Shown: positions 10,950-22,629 of the stretch, piece after piece
Layout of the letters: every line of letters starts with the position of its first letter
Position numbering within the stretch: the first letter of the stretch is position 1
From: Escarpia spicata
Taxonomy: Eukaryota > Annelida > Polychaeta > Sabellida > Siboglinidae
Direction of reading: 5' to 3'
Length of the DNA: 64,000 nucleotides
Assembly (NCBI GenBank): GCA_963995525.1
Contig: OZ023208.1
Location: 20,910,295 to 20,974,294 of the forward strand
The notes under the pieces: generated by a model
What the model saw: the letters and a program-made list of their open reading frames with translations, nothing else
Databases searched by the model: none
Told to the model about the DNA's origin: nothing
Made by a program: the position numbers and the translations under genes

Positions 10950-11180
10950 ACAACTTTTTGGTTGTAATCCGGGAGATTCATCAGCGGATTCATGGGGGGG
11001 GGGGGGGGGGGGGAGGTGCTGTTGGATATTTTTCGCAGAAAATTCAGCGGTTCAGCACGTCTTCCGTGGTGTCACATTGTCTCGAAGACGGGAGGGGGCG
11101 TGCTGTTGGAGATTTGCCTGCTTTCCGGAAGACCGGGAAATATACCCAAACTCTGGGAGACTTTTATGGGAGAGTTGTAT
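10950..11180. mobile_element. Second, diverged copy of the poly-G MITE
   Basis: It shares with the 3977 element the order caacttt, ccggga motifs, a long G run (20 G at 10994-11013), gcggttcagcacgtctyc, ttgtctcg and a closing gagttg. The terminal repeats are degenerate. The shared G run at the equivalent place shows it is part of the element. Confidence 0.65.
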
Positions 11181-12373
11181 ATATACATTAAGCACACAAA
11201 AATGGTATACGGAAAACTTCAACTAGAAAACAGTAGGCTATTGTTGTATAGTTAGTTTTACACCGTCAACATTATGACTTATTAAATATGGCGTTCACAT
11301 ATGTTTATATTTTTCCTTAGTGCGAACGCATTACCCGAACTCACCCTAGATCTATTCCCAGGCGAATAAAAACGACACTCTGGCCTTCTCGAATGTCGTC
11401 GAAAACTGCAGAACACATGCGGACAACGTTTTGAAAACCACACTACTCATGCACTACACAACTGTTATTGCGTAATACGTCTGGCTGCGCCTTACCGGGT
11501 CGTTAAATATGTCGTCTGCTTTTCTCGATGACTCAGCTGCACTAAAATTGTGTATTCCTTCATCTGTTCGTTTTTGGGCAAGGTTAGTGGCCGATCAGAC
11601 ATGTCTCATTTTCAAACAACCATCGTTAAATAAAATCAGCGTATTGGATTCACTAAATCATTGTTATGGTTTAGCCCTACATTGCGTGGGGATCCATCTT
11701 AGCTATGCATTTATGAAACCCAGTTAAGGAGATTGTATTTGTCTATGAAAGCACACTATGTTTAATTCTTTAATACAGTATAATTTAGCTGTCTAATACA
11801 AATAGAGGTCAAGTGCCTATTCATTTTGTTAGGGATGTCGAATAACGTATAAAAAACCGAAACGACATACAACATTTGCAGATAACTTGTCAGATCAACT
11901 ACGATGGGTGGGTAAAAATAATTAGCCCAGATGAGTAGGGGCTTTTTGGTATGCAATCCCAACGCGTTTCCATTTATTAGTACAGCGAACAGAACAAAAT
12001 AAAATGTCATATTTATTCTGATGAACTCAAATTGGGTGATATAAAATTGGTAGAATTAATTAAAACGCATGTATTGTGAACTTTGTTTTGCTGCCAAATC
12101 CGTAGCATTTCTGTTTTCTCCAAACTTACTTTTAAACCACAACTGGTGGCTAGTAATTTTACAATGCATATATGAATGAATGAACGTTTGTTATTCAAAA
12201 CATTGACAACAACAATATATATCAAGACAAACAAGTTTACTAAATACAAGTGAAAATGCACACTGTACAGTGTTTGAAGAGGGTAGACAGGAAGTTACTG
12301 ACTTGTATGTAAGTTTACCCCTGACATGTATATTTCGACTAATCGACCCGACTAGGCGCAGCCAGACGAATTA
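11181..12373. other. No gene recognised
   Basis: AT-rich sequence without recognisable protein motifs or element ends. The short frames have no family resemblance. Confidence 0.5.
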
Positions 12374-12600
12374 GGGGCGCAGTGGCCGAGTGGTTAGAGT
12401 GCCGGACTGTTGACTGGATGGACCGGGATCGAATTCAGGCACAGGCCGGGCTGTTCTGTTGTTGGTTCGGCCGCCGTGTCAAAACTTGGATAATTTCGTT
12501 CACCCTACGTCGCCCCCCCCCCCCCCCCTTCTAACCAGCACCGGTCAGCGTGGAAGGGTAGGCCAACAACACCAGCGTGCAAAGTACAATGATGCCAAGG
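12374..12600 (+). repeat. Degraded tRNA-derived SINE
   Basis: The head reads gcagtggccgagtggttagag (12379-12399, tRNA A-box-like), with a B-box-like gggatcgaattc near 12425. The following segment (tcaaaacttggataatttcgttcacc) matches the equivalent part of the SINE at 3400. A run of 16 C at 12513-12528 interrupts the body. The 3' tail seen in the first copy is missing. Confidence 0.6.
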
Positions 12601-12699
12601 CCCTCAGTCCAGAGCAGCATCGAAGAGCCTATGACTAAAGAGGTAGTTCGGGTCAACTAGAGCTACGTGCAGGGTGTAGATTCTCTGGGTCAAGAAGAG

Positions 12700-14870
12700 C
12701 CACCGACAGAAGGTAAGTAGCAGCATCAGCCCCAGAATAGCAGAACTTGTTCTGTGCATAACAAAGCGCTACAAACTGAAAATAATACAAGTATATGTAC
12801 CAACAAATATTCATACTCAGAAAAAAATACAAAAAATTCTCCAACGACGTGGACGAGATGTTAGAAAAGCCAACCCACTACACGATAGCGATGGGAGACT
12901 TTAATGCGCAAGTAGGGAAACGAAAAAAACATTTCAGAAACGGCAACAGGCAAATTTGGCCCAGATGTGAGAAACGAAAGAGGCGACACTTGGTAGAATA
13001 GACAACATCAAGAAAGTACAAAATCATGAATACCATGTTTCAGAAGAAAGCAAGGAGGACATATAGACGTGGAAAAGCCAAAATGGAGAAACGAAACATC
13101 GACACCATGAGCGAAAACATCACTGAGATGATCCAACTAAGTACGACAGCGACAAGTGCAGCCAAAGCAACCAACAGGCATGCAAAAGACGAGAATATCG
13201 TCACCGACATGAGCACTGATGAAGAAACGACGAGAAATGGTGGATAACGGCGACCGTAAAAACAAATAGAGTACGCAGAAATATGCAAGACCATCAAAAA
13301 GAAAGCAAAGGAGGTACAAACAAGAGAACATACGAGAAACGATTATGGCATCAAAGAGCCTGAAGAAAGCCAGAAGAACAATTCTACACCGAGCTATATA
13401 CGACAGTGAACAGAGTACCGTAATTCACACCGACCCAAAAGAGATACCAGAAACAACACCATGGGAGGTGGAACCAGTGCTAAGAGATATGAAGAATGGG
13501 AAGACATCAGGCAACGTCCATTTAAACATAAAAGCAGGAAAAGATACCATCTCGAAGGCACTGGCTAAGCTGTATACTAAATGCTTATCAGAAAGACGAA
13601 TACCCACCACATGGAAGAACGCAAAGGTGGTGATAATCTTCAAGAAGGGAAATAAGAAAGACTTAAAGAACTACATACCGATATGTCTGTTATCAAACAT
13701 TTACAAATTACTCACAAAGATACTAACGAATAGGTTAGAGAAGACACTCGACGAAAACCAACCACGAGAGCAAGCAGGATTCAGAAGCAGGTACTCAACG
13801 ACTAACCACATACACGTCGAAAACCAACTGAAAGAAAAGTGCCGATAATATAACATTCCGCTTTGCATCGTTTTCGTTGACTACGAGAAGGCTTTCGACT
13901 CAGGGCAAACTCAAGCAATACTGACCTCCCTTCAAGAACAAGGGTTAGAGTAAGTCTACATCGAACTCCTGGAAGACATCTATACCAACAGCTCGGTGAC
14001 AGTCCATCTACACAAAAAGATCAACATCAAGAGAGGAGCACGACAGAGTAACACTATATCGCCCAAGCTGTTTACAGCAACACTCGAAAGCATATTCCGA
14101 AGACTGGGAAACCTGGGAAACCAGAGGCTTGAGGATAGACGGAGAATATCTCAGTCATCTTCGCTTCGCCAACGACATACTCGTATGCGCTACTACACCG
14201 CAAGAACTAAAAAAAATGCTATAGGAGCTAGCTAATGAAAGTGAAAAACAAGGTCTGAAGATCAACATTTCGAAGACAAAAGTGATGCTAGAAAATGACA
14301 CACCAATATATATCAACACCACGCAGATAGAGAACCTTGAATATACGTATATCTGGGACAGCGATACAGTATCAGAGACAAAAACCAAGACAAGGAGATT
14401 CAAAGAAGGATCACCGCCGGCTGGACAGCATTCACCAAACACCGCGACATCTTCAAGGGTAACTTTGGAACCTGCTTGAAGAGACAAATCTACAACTCGT
14501 GCATACTTCCAGCAATAACATACGGCGGGGAAACATGGGCACTCACCACCCAGGCAAATAACAAGCTAGCAGCCGCACAAACAAAGATGGAAAGTATGTT
14601 AAACATCACATATCAGGAGAGAAAAACAAACATCTGGGTAAGAGAGAAGACAAAGGTCATAGACGAGAAGACAGATGTGGACCTGGGCAGGGCACATAAG
14701 CAGACTACGAGATAACCGATGGGCATCGCGTATCACAACCTGGAGACCTTACAAATGAAAAGGGAAGCAGATTGCGAGGAAGCTATTTGATGCAACGTAG
14801 TTACCAGAAACTCAACATTAACAATAGGACTAGTTTATCATAGTCCTAACATATAACAAGAAGAAGATGT
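12700..14870 (+). mobile_element. RTE-like LINE, degraded but nearly full coding span
   Basis: In three shifting frames the DNA reads through an apurinic endonuclease C-terminal half (GDFNAQVG, about 12893-12916), a linker, then reverse transcriptase: NYIPICLLSN (13670-13700), EQAGFRSRYST, VFVDYEKAFDS (about 13873-13905) and the catalytic motif at 14165-14176, which reads FAND instead of FADD. The C-terminal domain includes ILPAITYGGETWALT (about 14506-14550). Stops and frameshifts occur throughout, so it is dead. The domain order and C-terminal motif are of RTE type. The 5' end and most of the endonuclease N-terminus are missing or unreadable. Confidence 0.8.
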
Positions 14871-14949
14871 AAAACTGCACAGTGCTGTAAAGATTTAACA
14901 AGATTGCCACCGAGAGAATTAACTCTAGATGGCAGGTGGTCAAGGAAAC

Positions 14950-16050
14950 CCTTTGGCTTATCGAGAGTCCAACCCTTTTATCTACATGTATCCCGCCCTT
15001 CTGAGGTTGTGTCGATTCTATTGAAAAAAATATTCACACTACTAGCACCCACACAATCAGCAGATAATCTGTTCCATTAATTTACAGTCCTTTGTGAAAA
15101 TGAGAACTTTCTGATATTTAATCTACACTGCTCCTTTACTAATATAACCTCATGTCCTCTAGCCTTTCTATCTTTCTTAACTGACAAAAAATATTTTAAT
15201 AAAAATATTGTCGTAACCATTCGGTCTTTTAAACACTTCTATCTGATCTCCTCTCAATATCCTGGTCTCTAGTGTTGTTGAACCACATTCTTTTAGGCGT
15301 TTTTCATAACAAAGATCCCTCAGTTTTTGTATCATTTTAGTCACTCTCCTCTGTTTCTTTCTAGCATATATATGTCCTTCTTGTGGTATGGCCTCTACGC
15401 TTGTATACAATATTCCAAGTAAGGTCTAACTTTTGTTTTGTACAGCGGTATCATTAGTTCTTTTCCGAATACGTTATATTTCTCCTAATTAATCCAAGGA
15501 TTTGATTTCCCTTAGAAGCTGCAATTCCGCACTGCTCTGAAACCTTCATATCTGCACTAAAGGTTAACCCTAGGTCCTTTTCTTTTACAGTAGTACTTAG
15601 TACGGTATGCTAATTTGTTCTATAATTCCAATAGGAATTTGGGCGGAATCCCATCCACTCCAGGTGATTTATTATCCTTCATAGCACTTATTTTCTTAGC
15701 TACCATTTCCGGTGTTACAATTAACTGTCCTAGATAGTCTGATTCTGTCCCCTTGAATTTAGCCTCTGGTGAACTAATACCTTCTCTGGTAAACACCGAA
15801 CTAAAATACTCATTCAGGTCTTCTGCCATTAAGAATCCCTGTGATATTATATTTCCAGCACTATCTTCTAGAGGACCACCCTTATCCTGAATTTTCTGTT
15901 TGCTTCGAACATACGCATAACAACTCTTGCTGTCATGTTTTATATTACAAGCTAATTTTTTTTCATAACTTCTCTTTGAATTTCTAATTCCAGCTGTAGC
16001 TCGGTTTAGTGCTTCTTTATAAATGTTGTAGTCTTCATCATTTCCAGTAC
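14950..16050 (-). mobile_element. CR1-like LINE with the RT palm deleted
   Basis: Minus-strand frame 16050-15620 encodes the region between endonuclease and reverse transcriptase, ending in MKDNKSPGVDGIPPKFLLEL. At about 15610 the sequence jumps to a segment typical of the region after the RT palm (KDLGLTFSADMKVSEQ, about 15575-15530) and continues as the C-terminal domain down to about 14950. The whole palm with its catalytic aspartates is missing. Related fragments lie at 21985-22126. Confidence 0.8.
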
Positions 16051-18444
16051 GTCTCGGGGGTTGCGATACAGGATTGCACAGTATATGAAACACCCACAAT
16101 GCGACATGTATTTGACACGTGTTTCTATCCACATGAGGTCTGAAACTTACAACGGTAGTGTTTTGTTTCGTAGACGTCTTATCAGGCGATGCTGGAGCCT
16201 GGGGGAAAGGGCCCATGATATTTTAGAGAGGGTACTAGAAAGACACTAAAACAGTTTGATAATCTTTGCTCTATATACTAGCTTATAACATATAGGCGCC
16301 GATTTAGCGGGAGATGGGGTATCGGAATTGCGTAATACTCTTCGGGGGATGCAAGTACGCTTTAAGTTCACTGCCACATAATTCAAACATAGATCTAATA
16401 TGCAATCATATAAAACAGTCAACGAAAACACCGTCCAAAACCGCAGAAAACCTACATCACAGTTCGTAACCCAAACCAAAGAAGAGATAACGACGACTCG
16501 TGTGCTGTACGTTTTATCGACGATTCAATAAGGCCTACCGCCTACGTAATGAAAACTTGAACAAGTTTACACCAGGAACAAAAATAAATAAAATACCCCT
16601 CCCACCCAATGAACTAACTAGACATGCACAAATAGGACGTTCTAAGTCTGACAAAATTGGCAACGACAATACAATAAGACGACGGAAATTGAGACGGTAC
16701 GGCCACGTAATAAGACCCCACAAGTTCAACCTCGACCTGGCCGTTAACAATCTTATCATAGAGAGATGTAAACAGGAAAGACGAACTGAAAGCGAAAGTA
16801 CGCTACTAAACACAACATCACAGTCCGTAGAACCGAACTATAGGAAGATGACGAAGACTCATGTCCTACGACTTTGATGACTCGGTATGAAATTAAAGAA
16901 CCAGAGCAACGTTTAATAAAACTTACTCTACGATTGACATCCAAACTTACACGGTCCAAGTCCAAAACAGGTGGCATATGGACAAGGAACCATTGGCGTA
17001 TTGAGAGTCAGTCTAACAATTTATCATTATAGACTTCCAACAGGTACATATTTATGTATGTGACTAGATGTTGGTTGTTTTGATGACATGTTAATTGTTG
17101 ATATATATTATAACTTAAGTTATGGCTTTAAATTATGACTGAGTTACTTTTAAATATACATCTTGTTAAATGCGTTACTCTCATTATGATCGCATTTTAT
17201 TGTAGACACTGCGCCACTACATTTTAGCACAGGAAACCCCGTTCGACATCCTAGACATGTATCGGATCCTCTCGTATCACTTTATCTTCGATACGCCCTA
17301 TATGGTCGTAGGCTACAATACCAGAACCAATGAAGTGTCATCGAGTCGTCGCTTTGCTGACTCGATGGTTCTGAGAGTTTCCGCTCGGTGCAGCAGTAAA
17401 AAATGAATAACTCTTAATTATCCGGTAGAGGGCGAAACCAGCTGAGCGAAGCAAATCTGGTATACCGCAGATCTACCCACTTACCAGTGAGTGTCGAGAA
17501 CTACATTTCTTTATGGCGCATAATTTGATAGGTATGTTGTTGCTTGCTAGATAGAACAGTCGGTGCAATAATGAAAATCTGCCCTGATTTTCAGTATCCG
17601 CAAATCGACGTTCACATTTGTGGCGGTCAGGGAATCATAAGACATAACTTCTTCGTACAATCATGTCTACCACTGTCACGTGACTGTGTCTGTGATACAC
17701 TACGCTACGACCACGTCTACAGTATATCTACTACAGTCCAGAGCCGGCGAGAATCCGTGGCAATTTGAGCAGACTTTCAAGTTCAACCTGTTCCAACGTA
17801 ACTACGAATTAGTACTTAACTCTTAATGACATGCATCTATCGTGTATTGATACATGTCAGGAAATCAAAAGTAACTTAGTCTAGACTTAGTCTTTAGTTT
17901 AGGTTTCACATAGAGTCATAGACATAGTCTCAGTGACATAGAGATAACAATTTTCTTAAAACAAAAGTTGAACACTACGGATTCTCCCACGGAGATTAGT
18001 TACTCCAAACCTCTTCCGTGGCTACCGTAAATTCGACGCTTATTCCCAGGCGTCGCAGTGTGCAAGCTTCACAGAAAGACTAGGTATAGTGCTGGTGGTG
18101 AAATGTGCGACAACAACATGCATGCCCCTTTGGAAAACATCCATGTTGTTTTCGTCATGTTATAAACTAGAAGTAGAAACTCTATAAGCGACTAAATCAA
18201 TCTACACATTTAGTTACTTTTATTGAACTAGAAGTATACATATTATATAATTACCATTTTATAATAGTAGTTTACAATAACAATATAAATAGACAGCAAT
18301 GATTTAGTTAAAATGTACTGTGTATGTGCGCGCGTGCTTGTGTTTTCAAACATGCTGTGGAGTGTGGATGTGTAAAACCTTGTAATGAAGCATTGTGATT
18401 TTATTTGAGATAAATGTTTCCATTCACATGCATTCATCCACCAC
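16051..18444. other. No confirmed gene; possible LINE remnant at 16500-16877
   Basis: A plus-strand frame at 16500-16877 contains RRRKLRRYGHVIRP, which resembles the C-terminal end of LINE polyproteins but is too short to assign. A ~75-base segment (about 16417-16492) recurs in diverged form at about 16815-16890. Otherwise only AT-rich sequence. Confidence 0.35.
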
Positions 18445-18689
18445 ATGGCGAGGGTTGTAGATGAAGCATGGATGCCGACAAATTGTGCCACTGTTCAGCG
18501 GCCAGACGTTGAGCGGTCAAGCCAGTGTCCACCGGACAGTCACATGGGGCAGTGGACACTACATGGCGGCGGCTGCCACTTGGAGCCGGCCTGTGAGAAT
18601 CGCACGATGTGCAACACGGGCCAGACAACTGAAGCACTGCCATGTCTCTCCAGCAGGGAAGTATGTCAGAGGCTACGGCGCAAGAGCAG
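18445..18689 (+). CDS. Possible first coding exon of the CD225-like gene
   Basis: An open frame from ATG at 18445 ends at a good splice donor (agcag/gtaaat, GT at 18690). It leaves two bases (AG) that complete a codon with the first base of the downstream exon at 19744, so the phases agree. The exon is GC-rich against an AT-rich background. The encoded 81 residues are Cys-rich with no family I recognise. CD225 proteins usually have a variable cytoplasmic N-terminus, so this is compatible but not proof. A frame on the other strand also looks like a secreted protein and cannot be fully excluded. Confidence 0.4.
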
Positions 18690-19195
18690 GTAAATGGAAA
18701 CAAAATGAGAAATGCCAAAACGGAAACGAATACCAATGACTTTCCTTTGAAAATATACATACCGGTAAGTTGGTTTTCCGACTCTCGCGCGCCTTCCTGA
18801 ACTCACCAAGAAGAGTCCGGTAAAAGGATGCCTTTTTAGGAATTGCACATCATTGGTATATATGTAAAACTACTGATTGGCGAAAGAAGTTAATTACTGT
18901 TGTGGCATATACACAATCTATTCATACACATTCCGCTAGTGGCCAAATACAAAAAGAAATCACGTTTTATTCATCACAAAATTGTGACCATTTGCACTTC
19001 TGACCACAGCATGGGCGTCGGAATGAATAGAATATGGGGAGGGGGTGGAGGGCTGAGTTGGAGCTTTAGCACACTCTGCTGCTGTCACACATGAAACTTT
19101 AAAATGAGGCAGGATGCTGTTGGAGACTTTTCATGTTGACGACCAACTCTAAATATTCCAATGGCTACGAATGTCAAAATGTAACAGTAATACAG

Positions 19196-19442
19196 TTGAA
19201 TCTTTCTCCCTACCTCCTTCACCTGTCTACCCCCCCCCCCACACCCTCCCTCCTCTCTTCCTCCCTCCTCCCACTCTTGCTCACTCGTTCCCCCTGTCTC
19301 TCCCTCCTCCCTCTTTTTCTCCCATTCCCTCTCCCCCACTCCTTCCCTCCCCCTCTCTTTACTATGTCCCTCCTCCCTATCCCGATATATATATCGCACT
19401 GTATATATATATATAACCCCCTTCCTATCTCTCTCTCCCTCA
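19196..19442. repeat. Polypyrimidine tract (C/T-rich, ~250 bp)
   Basis: Nearly pure C and T on the plus strand, interrupted near 19385-19420 by TA repeats. It lies in the proposed intron between 18689 and 19744. The proline- or serine-rich frames across it are compositional artefacts. Confidence 0.9.
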
Positions 19443-19743
19443 CTAAGTGTAACCTATATAGGGACTGCTAATATAGCTATAATTAACAGCTACCTAAATC
19501 GTACAAATCTGAAATCGTTGATGCCTGCACTGGTACTGTACTTTAAATACATTTGATAGATATAAGGAATATTGAATATAAGTTGAACCAAGTCCCTCCA
19601 TGTTCCATATACATATATTATGTATGTATATATATATATATACCAGTATATATATATACACTGTACATATATACTATATAGTGAGTTTCCTGTATAATAG
19701 ATAAGTATCCTGGGTGTTCCACTAGACATGTGTACACTTGCAG

Positions 19744-20119
19744 ACGAGACCCTTTCAACTACCTGCCCCTGGCTGTGCTAGTGTCTTTTGGGGCCCCACC
19801 CTGTGGACTGCTGGCCATCTACTTTGAGCTGCGGGTCCGACGAGCCATGCACGAGGACCGGGCAGACGACGCCTGGCGCTATAGCACCAACGCCCTTATC
19901 TGTTGCCTCGCTGGGTTCGCCCTCATAGGCCTGTGCATAGTGCTACTGACTGTTGCACACGCTCTGCTCAGATCTGGAGTGATTCAATTGAACAAGGACA
20001 CGTCACCCCCGGTGGACATGACCCCAGTCCACGTTCTGTCGACAGAATGGAACGGCACGACGGTGTACCCGAAAATGAAACCAGAAAGCGTGTTCACAGT
20101 GTGCATAATCATGTGTTGA
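19744..20119 (+). CDS. CD225/dispanin-like terminal exon
   Basis: The exon starts after a splice acceptor (acacttgcag) and ends at a TGA stop. The encoded 124 residues start RDPFNYLPLAVLVSFG (first hydrophobic helix, with APPCGLLAIYF), then a short basic/acidic loop ending DDAWRYSTNALICCLAG and a second helix (FALIGLCIVLLTVAHALL). The layout of two helices joined by a loop with the pattern P-x-G-x-x-A and A-x-x-x-S-x-x-A is that of CD225/dispanin proteins (IFITM, PRRT2 and SYNDIG1 relatives), which are small membrane proteins of endosomal or synaptic membranes. The C-terminal tail is unusual in length (about 50 residues). Likely poly(A) signals (aataaa) occur near 20869 and 20926. The family call is by pattern only. 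Confidence 0.6.
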
Positions 20120-20261
20120 TGGCAGCTGACCTCCATGCGTTGACAGCAGCTGACGTGTTATAGACTCTTGTTTGTGACTTGTAGTTAAGACCTTTAAATA
20201 CATTTGTGGCTGCACTTTTTCTAAGCATGTTCTGCAAGGAGAGTTATATTTGCAACAATTA

Positions 20262-20440
20262 CAGCTGAACCTCACTTTATGGTCACCTCGGTAATACAGC
20301 CACTTCCCAATTAAGGTCACCCCAGAAATGTGCCAAATTATTTCCACATTCAGTAAAGTATAGGAAATTAGTCCCGCTAATACAGTCACCTCGCTATTCA
20401 GGTGACTTCCCAAAGATGACCTTAAAGTGAGGTTTCACTG
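20262..20440. mobile_element. pogo/Tigger-type MITE flanked by TA
   Basis: The left end cagctgaacctcactttatgg and the right end, in reverse complement, cagtgaaacctcactttaagg form inverted repeats of about 28 bases. TA dinucleotides flank both ends (20260-20261 and 20441-20442), the expected target duplication for Tc1/mariner and pogo elements. The cag-tgaacctc start is characteristic of pogo/Tigger ends. There is no coding capacity. It sits in the probable 3' untranslated region of the CD225-like gene. Confidence 0.85.
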
Positions 20441-20469
20441 TACATGAAAATGCATGTTATGTTAAATTA

Positions 20470-21070
20470 CACAGTGTTTGTTACCTGTGAAGATGATTAC
20501 ATGAATATTTAATTAAGATATCAATACACCTATAGTTGTGTCCTTTCTGTAACAATTGTAATACGTTAATGATAATTTTGGGAAAATGCACAATGCCTGT
20601 TTGCAAGATAATTACATAAATGTGTACCGGGTAATTGAGATATAAATTAATGTTGTTTCCTTGAGACAACAGTAATCATTAGATTGGCAACAATTACATG
20701 ACGGTATAGCATGCCTTTTGTTTGTGATTGTAACATGAAGATTATGCAATGAAGCAATTTCCACTTGCTGGGTAATACATTTATTTGCGTCTTTTTCTGT
20801 GAATGTTTCCGACATGAAGAGATAATAATATTACCAGTGTCGTTGTGTTGGCCACAACAAGTAAAGCTAATAAACTTTTGTTTGTAACTTGTTAACATGA
20901 TTACATAAAGATGTAATTAAGATTTAAATAAATTTGAGTGTGTGACTTTGACGAGTGTTCAGTCATGGACATAATGTAGGTCATAATTAAATGAAATTGT
21001 ACAATGCCTGTGACACCCTGTTGGCAAATGTTTTTAAGATGATTAAATAAATATGCATAAACTTCAGCCA
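20470..21070. repeat. Diverged tandem repeat, units of about 120-150 bp
   Basis: Segments containing agatgattacat-aaat-taattaagatataaat and, further on, aaatgcacaatgcctg-type strings recur about four times (starting near 20490, 20600, 20735, 20890 and 21030). They are degenerate. It may be an old tandem array lying in the 3' end of the CD225-like gene. Confidence 0.45.
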
Positions 21071-21398
21071 TGCTTAACATATATTAATTAGTACACTAGT
21101 ACAATTAGTTTGTATTTTTGTGTGCATCACATGCATGGAATATTGATCAGTACAAGCACTTTTACAGAGGAATTAATGGGGAACCACTGGAAAATGGTGC
21201 TGATGCCAACCATTCAATGCCTGATACAGCTGTACTGTTTGGCAACTTTTGAAGTAACCTTTTCTGTTCGGTTACCTGGAGATGCCCTCTTAAGCCAGTG
21301 GTGGTAATCGTTAGTAGGAAGTTTGCCCCCTCCTGTAACCAACAGAGGATGCTTAAAACTGAGTGACAAAAAGACTCGTGCATAATTTGTTAAATGGA

Positions 21399-21404
21399 TT
21401 TATT
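21399..21404 (-). terminator. WDR83OS: Polyadenylation signal AATAAA of the Asterix gene
   Basis: On the minus strand AATAAA lies 32 bases after the stop codon at 21436, a plausible position for a compact 3' untranslated region. Confidence 0.7.
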
Positions 21405-21435
21405 TGTGGTTATGTCTGCATAGTACTAGGCGTTG

Positions 21436-21502
21436 TCACCAGGGCGGCGTCATGGGCTGTGGGTTCTGAAGATAGGACATGACGACCGCGGAAATTGACA
21501 AC
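21436..21502 (-). CDS. WDR83OS: Asterix (PAT complex subunit), exon 4
   Basis: The acceptor (tttgcag) is followed by G that completes the Met codon split by intron 3, then [20 protein letters not shown] and W, then TGA. This is the conserved C-terminus of the Asterix family. Phase and residues match the upstream exon exactly. Confidence 0.97.
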
Positions 21503-21984
21503 CTGCAAACAGACGTTGCACAGATATATAATAATAAATAACTATCATTTTGATGACAATAAACCAGCAAAGTTGTTATTACAATGTTAATTCTGAATTA
21601 TGGATGATCGATTTCAGTGGAACCCGAAAAAATGCAACCTATCATTATGGGACCATTCAAAACTACTTTAAACTCTGAATTATATATGATTATTTAGGGA
21701 ATGGAACATTTCTGCTCTATGCTGATAACAGTTATAGTCTTAGAATATTTACTGTGTCATTCATTGGAGGTTTCACTGCAACATAATCTGATCACAGACA
21801 ATGAGCAATAAGTTTTATGACAAATGTTGCTTCATAGATCTGTCATCAAGTATGAGGTATTTTTAATATATTCATGCTCTACTAAACTGAAAAAAATACT
21901 CTGATTAATAGTTATATTATTCTCATAGCCATTCAGTATTTAAATAAAAATGTTCTTTCTGATTGTGTTGTTAAACTATACTCT

Positions 21985-22126
21985 TTCAGGCCCTGCATAT
22001 TGTAACCGAGGTCTCGGTTCTGGAATCATTTCAGTCGCTCCCCTCCTCTGTACTCTTTCTAGCATGTCTATGTCCTTATGACATGTCCTCCACACTTATA
22101 TACGCAGTATTGTAGTTGAGGCGCTG
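21985..22126 (-). mobile_element. CR1-like LINE fragment in intron 3
   Basis: The DNA resembles 15330-15425 of the CR1-like LINE (shared ctcctctgt-ctttctagcat, tatgtcctt, and the following cctc-acgc/cactt-tat region). It ends immediately next to the exon 3 splice donor. Stops break the frame. Confidence 0.6.
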
Positions 22127-22132
22127 ACTTAC

Positions 22133-22230
22133 ATGAAACTGCTGAGGATCTGTTTTGTGTCTTCGGATGAGCGTGAGTTGGCGAAGCTAATGCAGGCACA
22201 ATAGACTGCCGCCCAGGCACACCATTTCAT
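22133..22230 (-). CDS. WDR83OS: Asterix (PAT complex subunit), exon 3
   Basis: The acceptor tgtcgcag precedes ATGAAATGG and the donor AT/gtaagt closes the exon in mid-codon. It encodes [20 protein letters not shown] and [12 protein letters not shown], the most conserved block of the family (the WCAW helix and [12 protein letters not shown]). The 98-base length leaves two bases, matched by exon 4. Confidence 0.98.
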
Positions 22231-22629
22231 CTGCGACAAACAACAAGCACATGTTCATATAAGAAACACACTTCACGTATCGACTTCAAACAAACTTATG
22301 AATGAAGCAAGATATTTGTGTCCACAGATTGATTCGGTCAAAGGTGCCTCTGCCAAAGGAGCACCTACTAAATTACATAAAAAAATTAAAATAGCCACAT
22401 TCATTCCATCACATTTCTGTCATTGTGCACTTACCTCAAATTTGGTGGTGGTCATGTGTTACAGTACCAAGATTATTTGTGTTTAAAAAATTATACAATT
22501 ATTGTTAACATCCAAACTGGCCTTGCCTTATAAGAGTTTGCACCTTAACTAAAAAGGTCACGGCTGATTGGCATTCCAGTCAATTTGGCCAAATTTGTGC
22601 TATTTTGAGGTTTGTTATAAAAAAATAAT

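Noticed and set aside
16500..16877. Independent host gene
   Set aside because: The only recognisable wording (RRKLRRYGHVIRP) resembles LINE C-termini, and there is no other support.
18434..18760. Minus-strand frame with a signal-peptide-like N-terminus
   Set aside because: It overlaps the plus-strand exon that has a phase-matched splice donor, lacks a recognisable domain, and has no splice or poly(A) support.
19133..19471. Pro/Ser/Leu-rich plus-strand and Glu/Arg/Gly-rich minus-strand frames
   Set aside because: Compositional artefacts of the C/T-rich tract.
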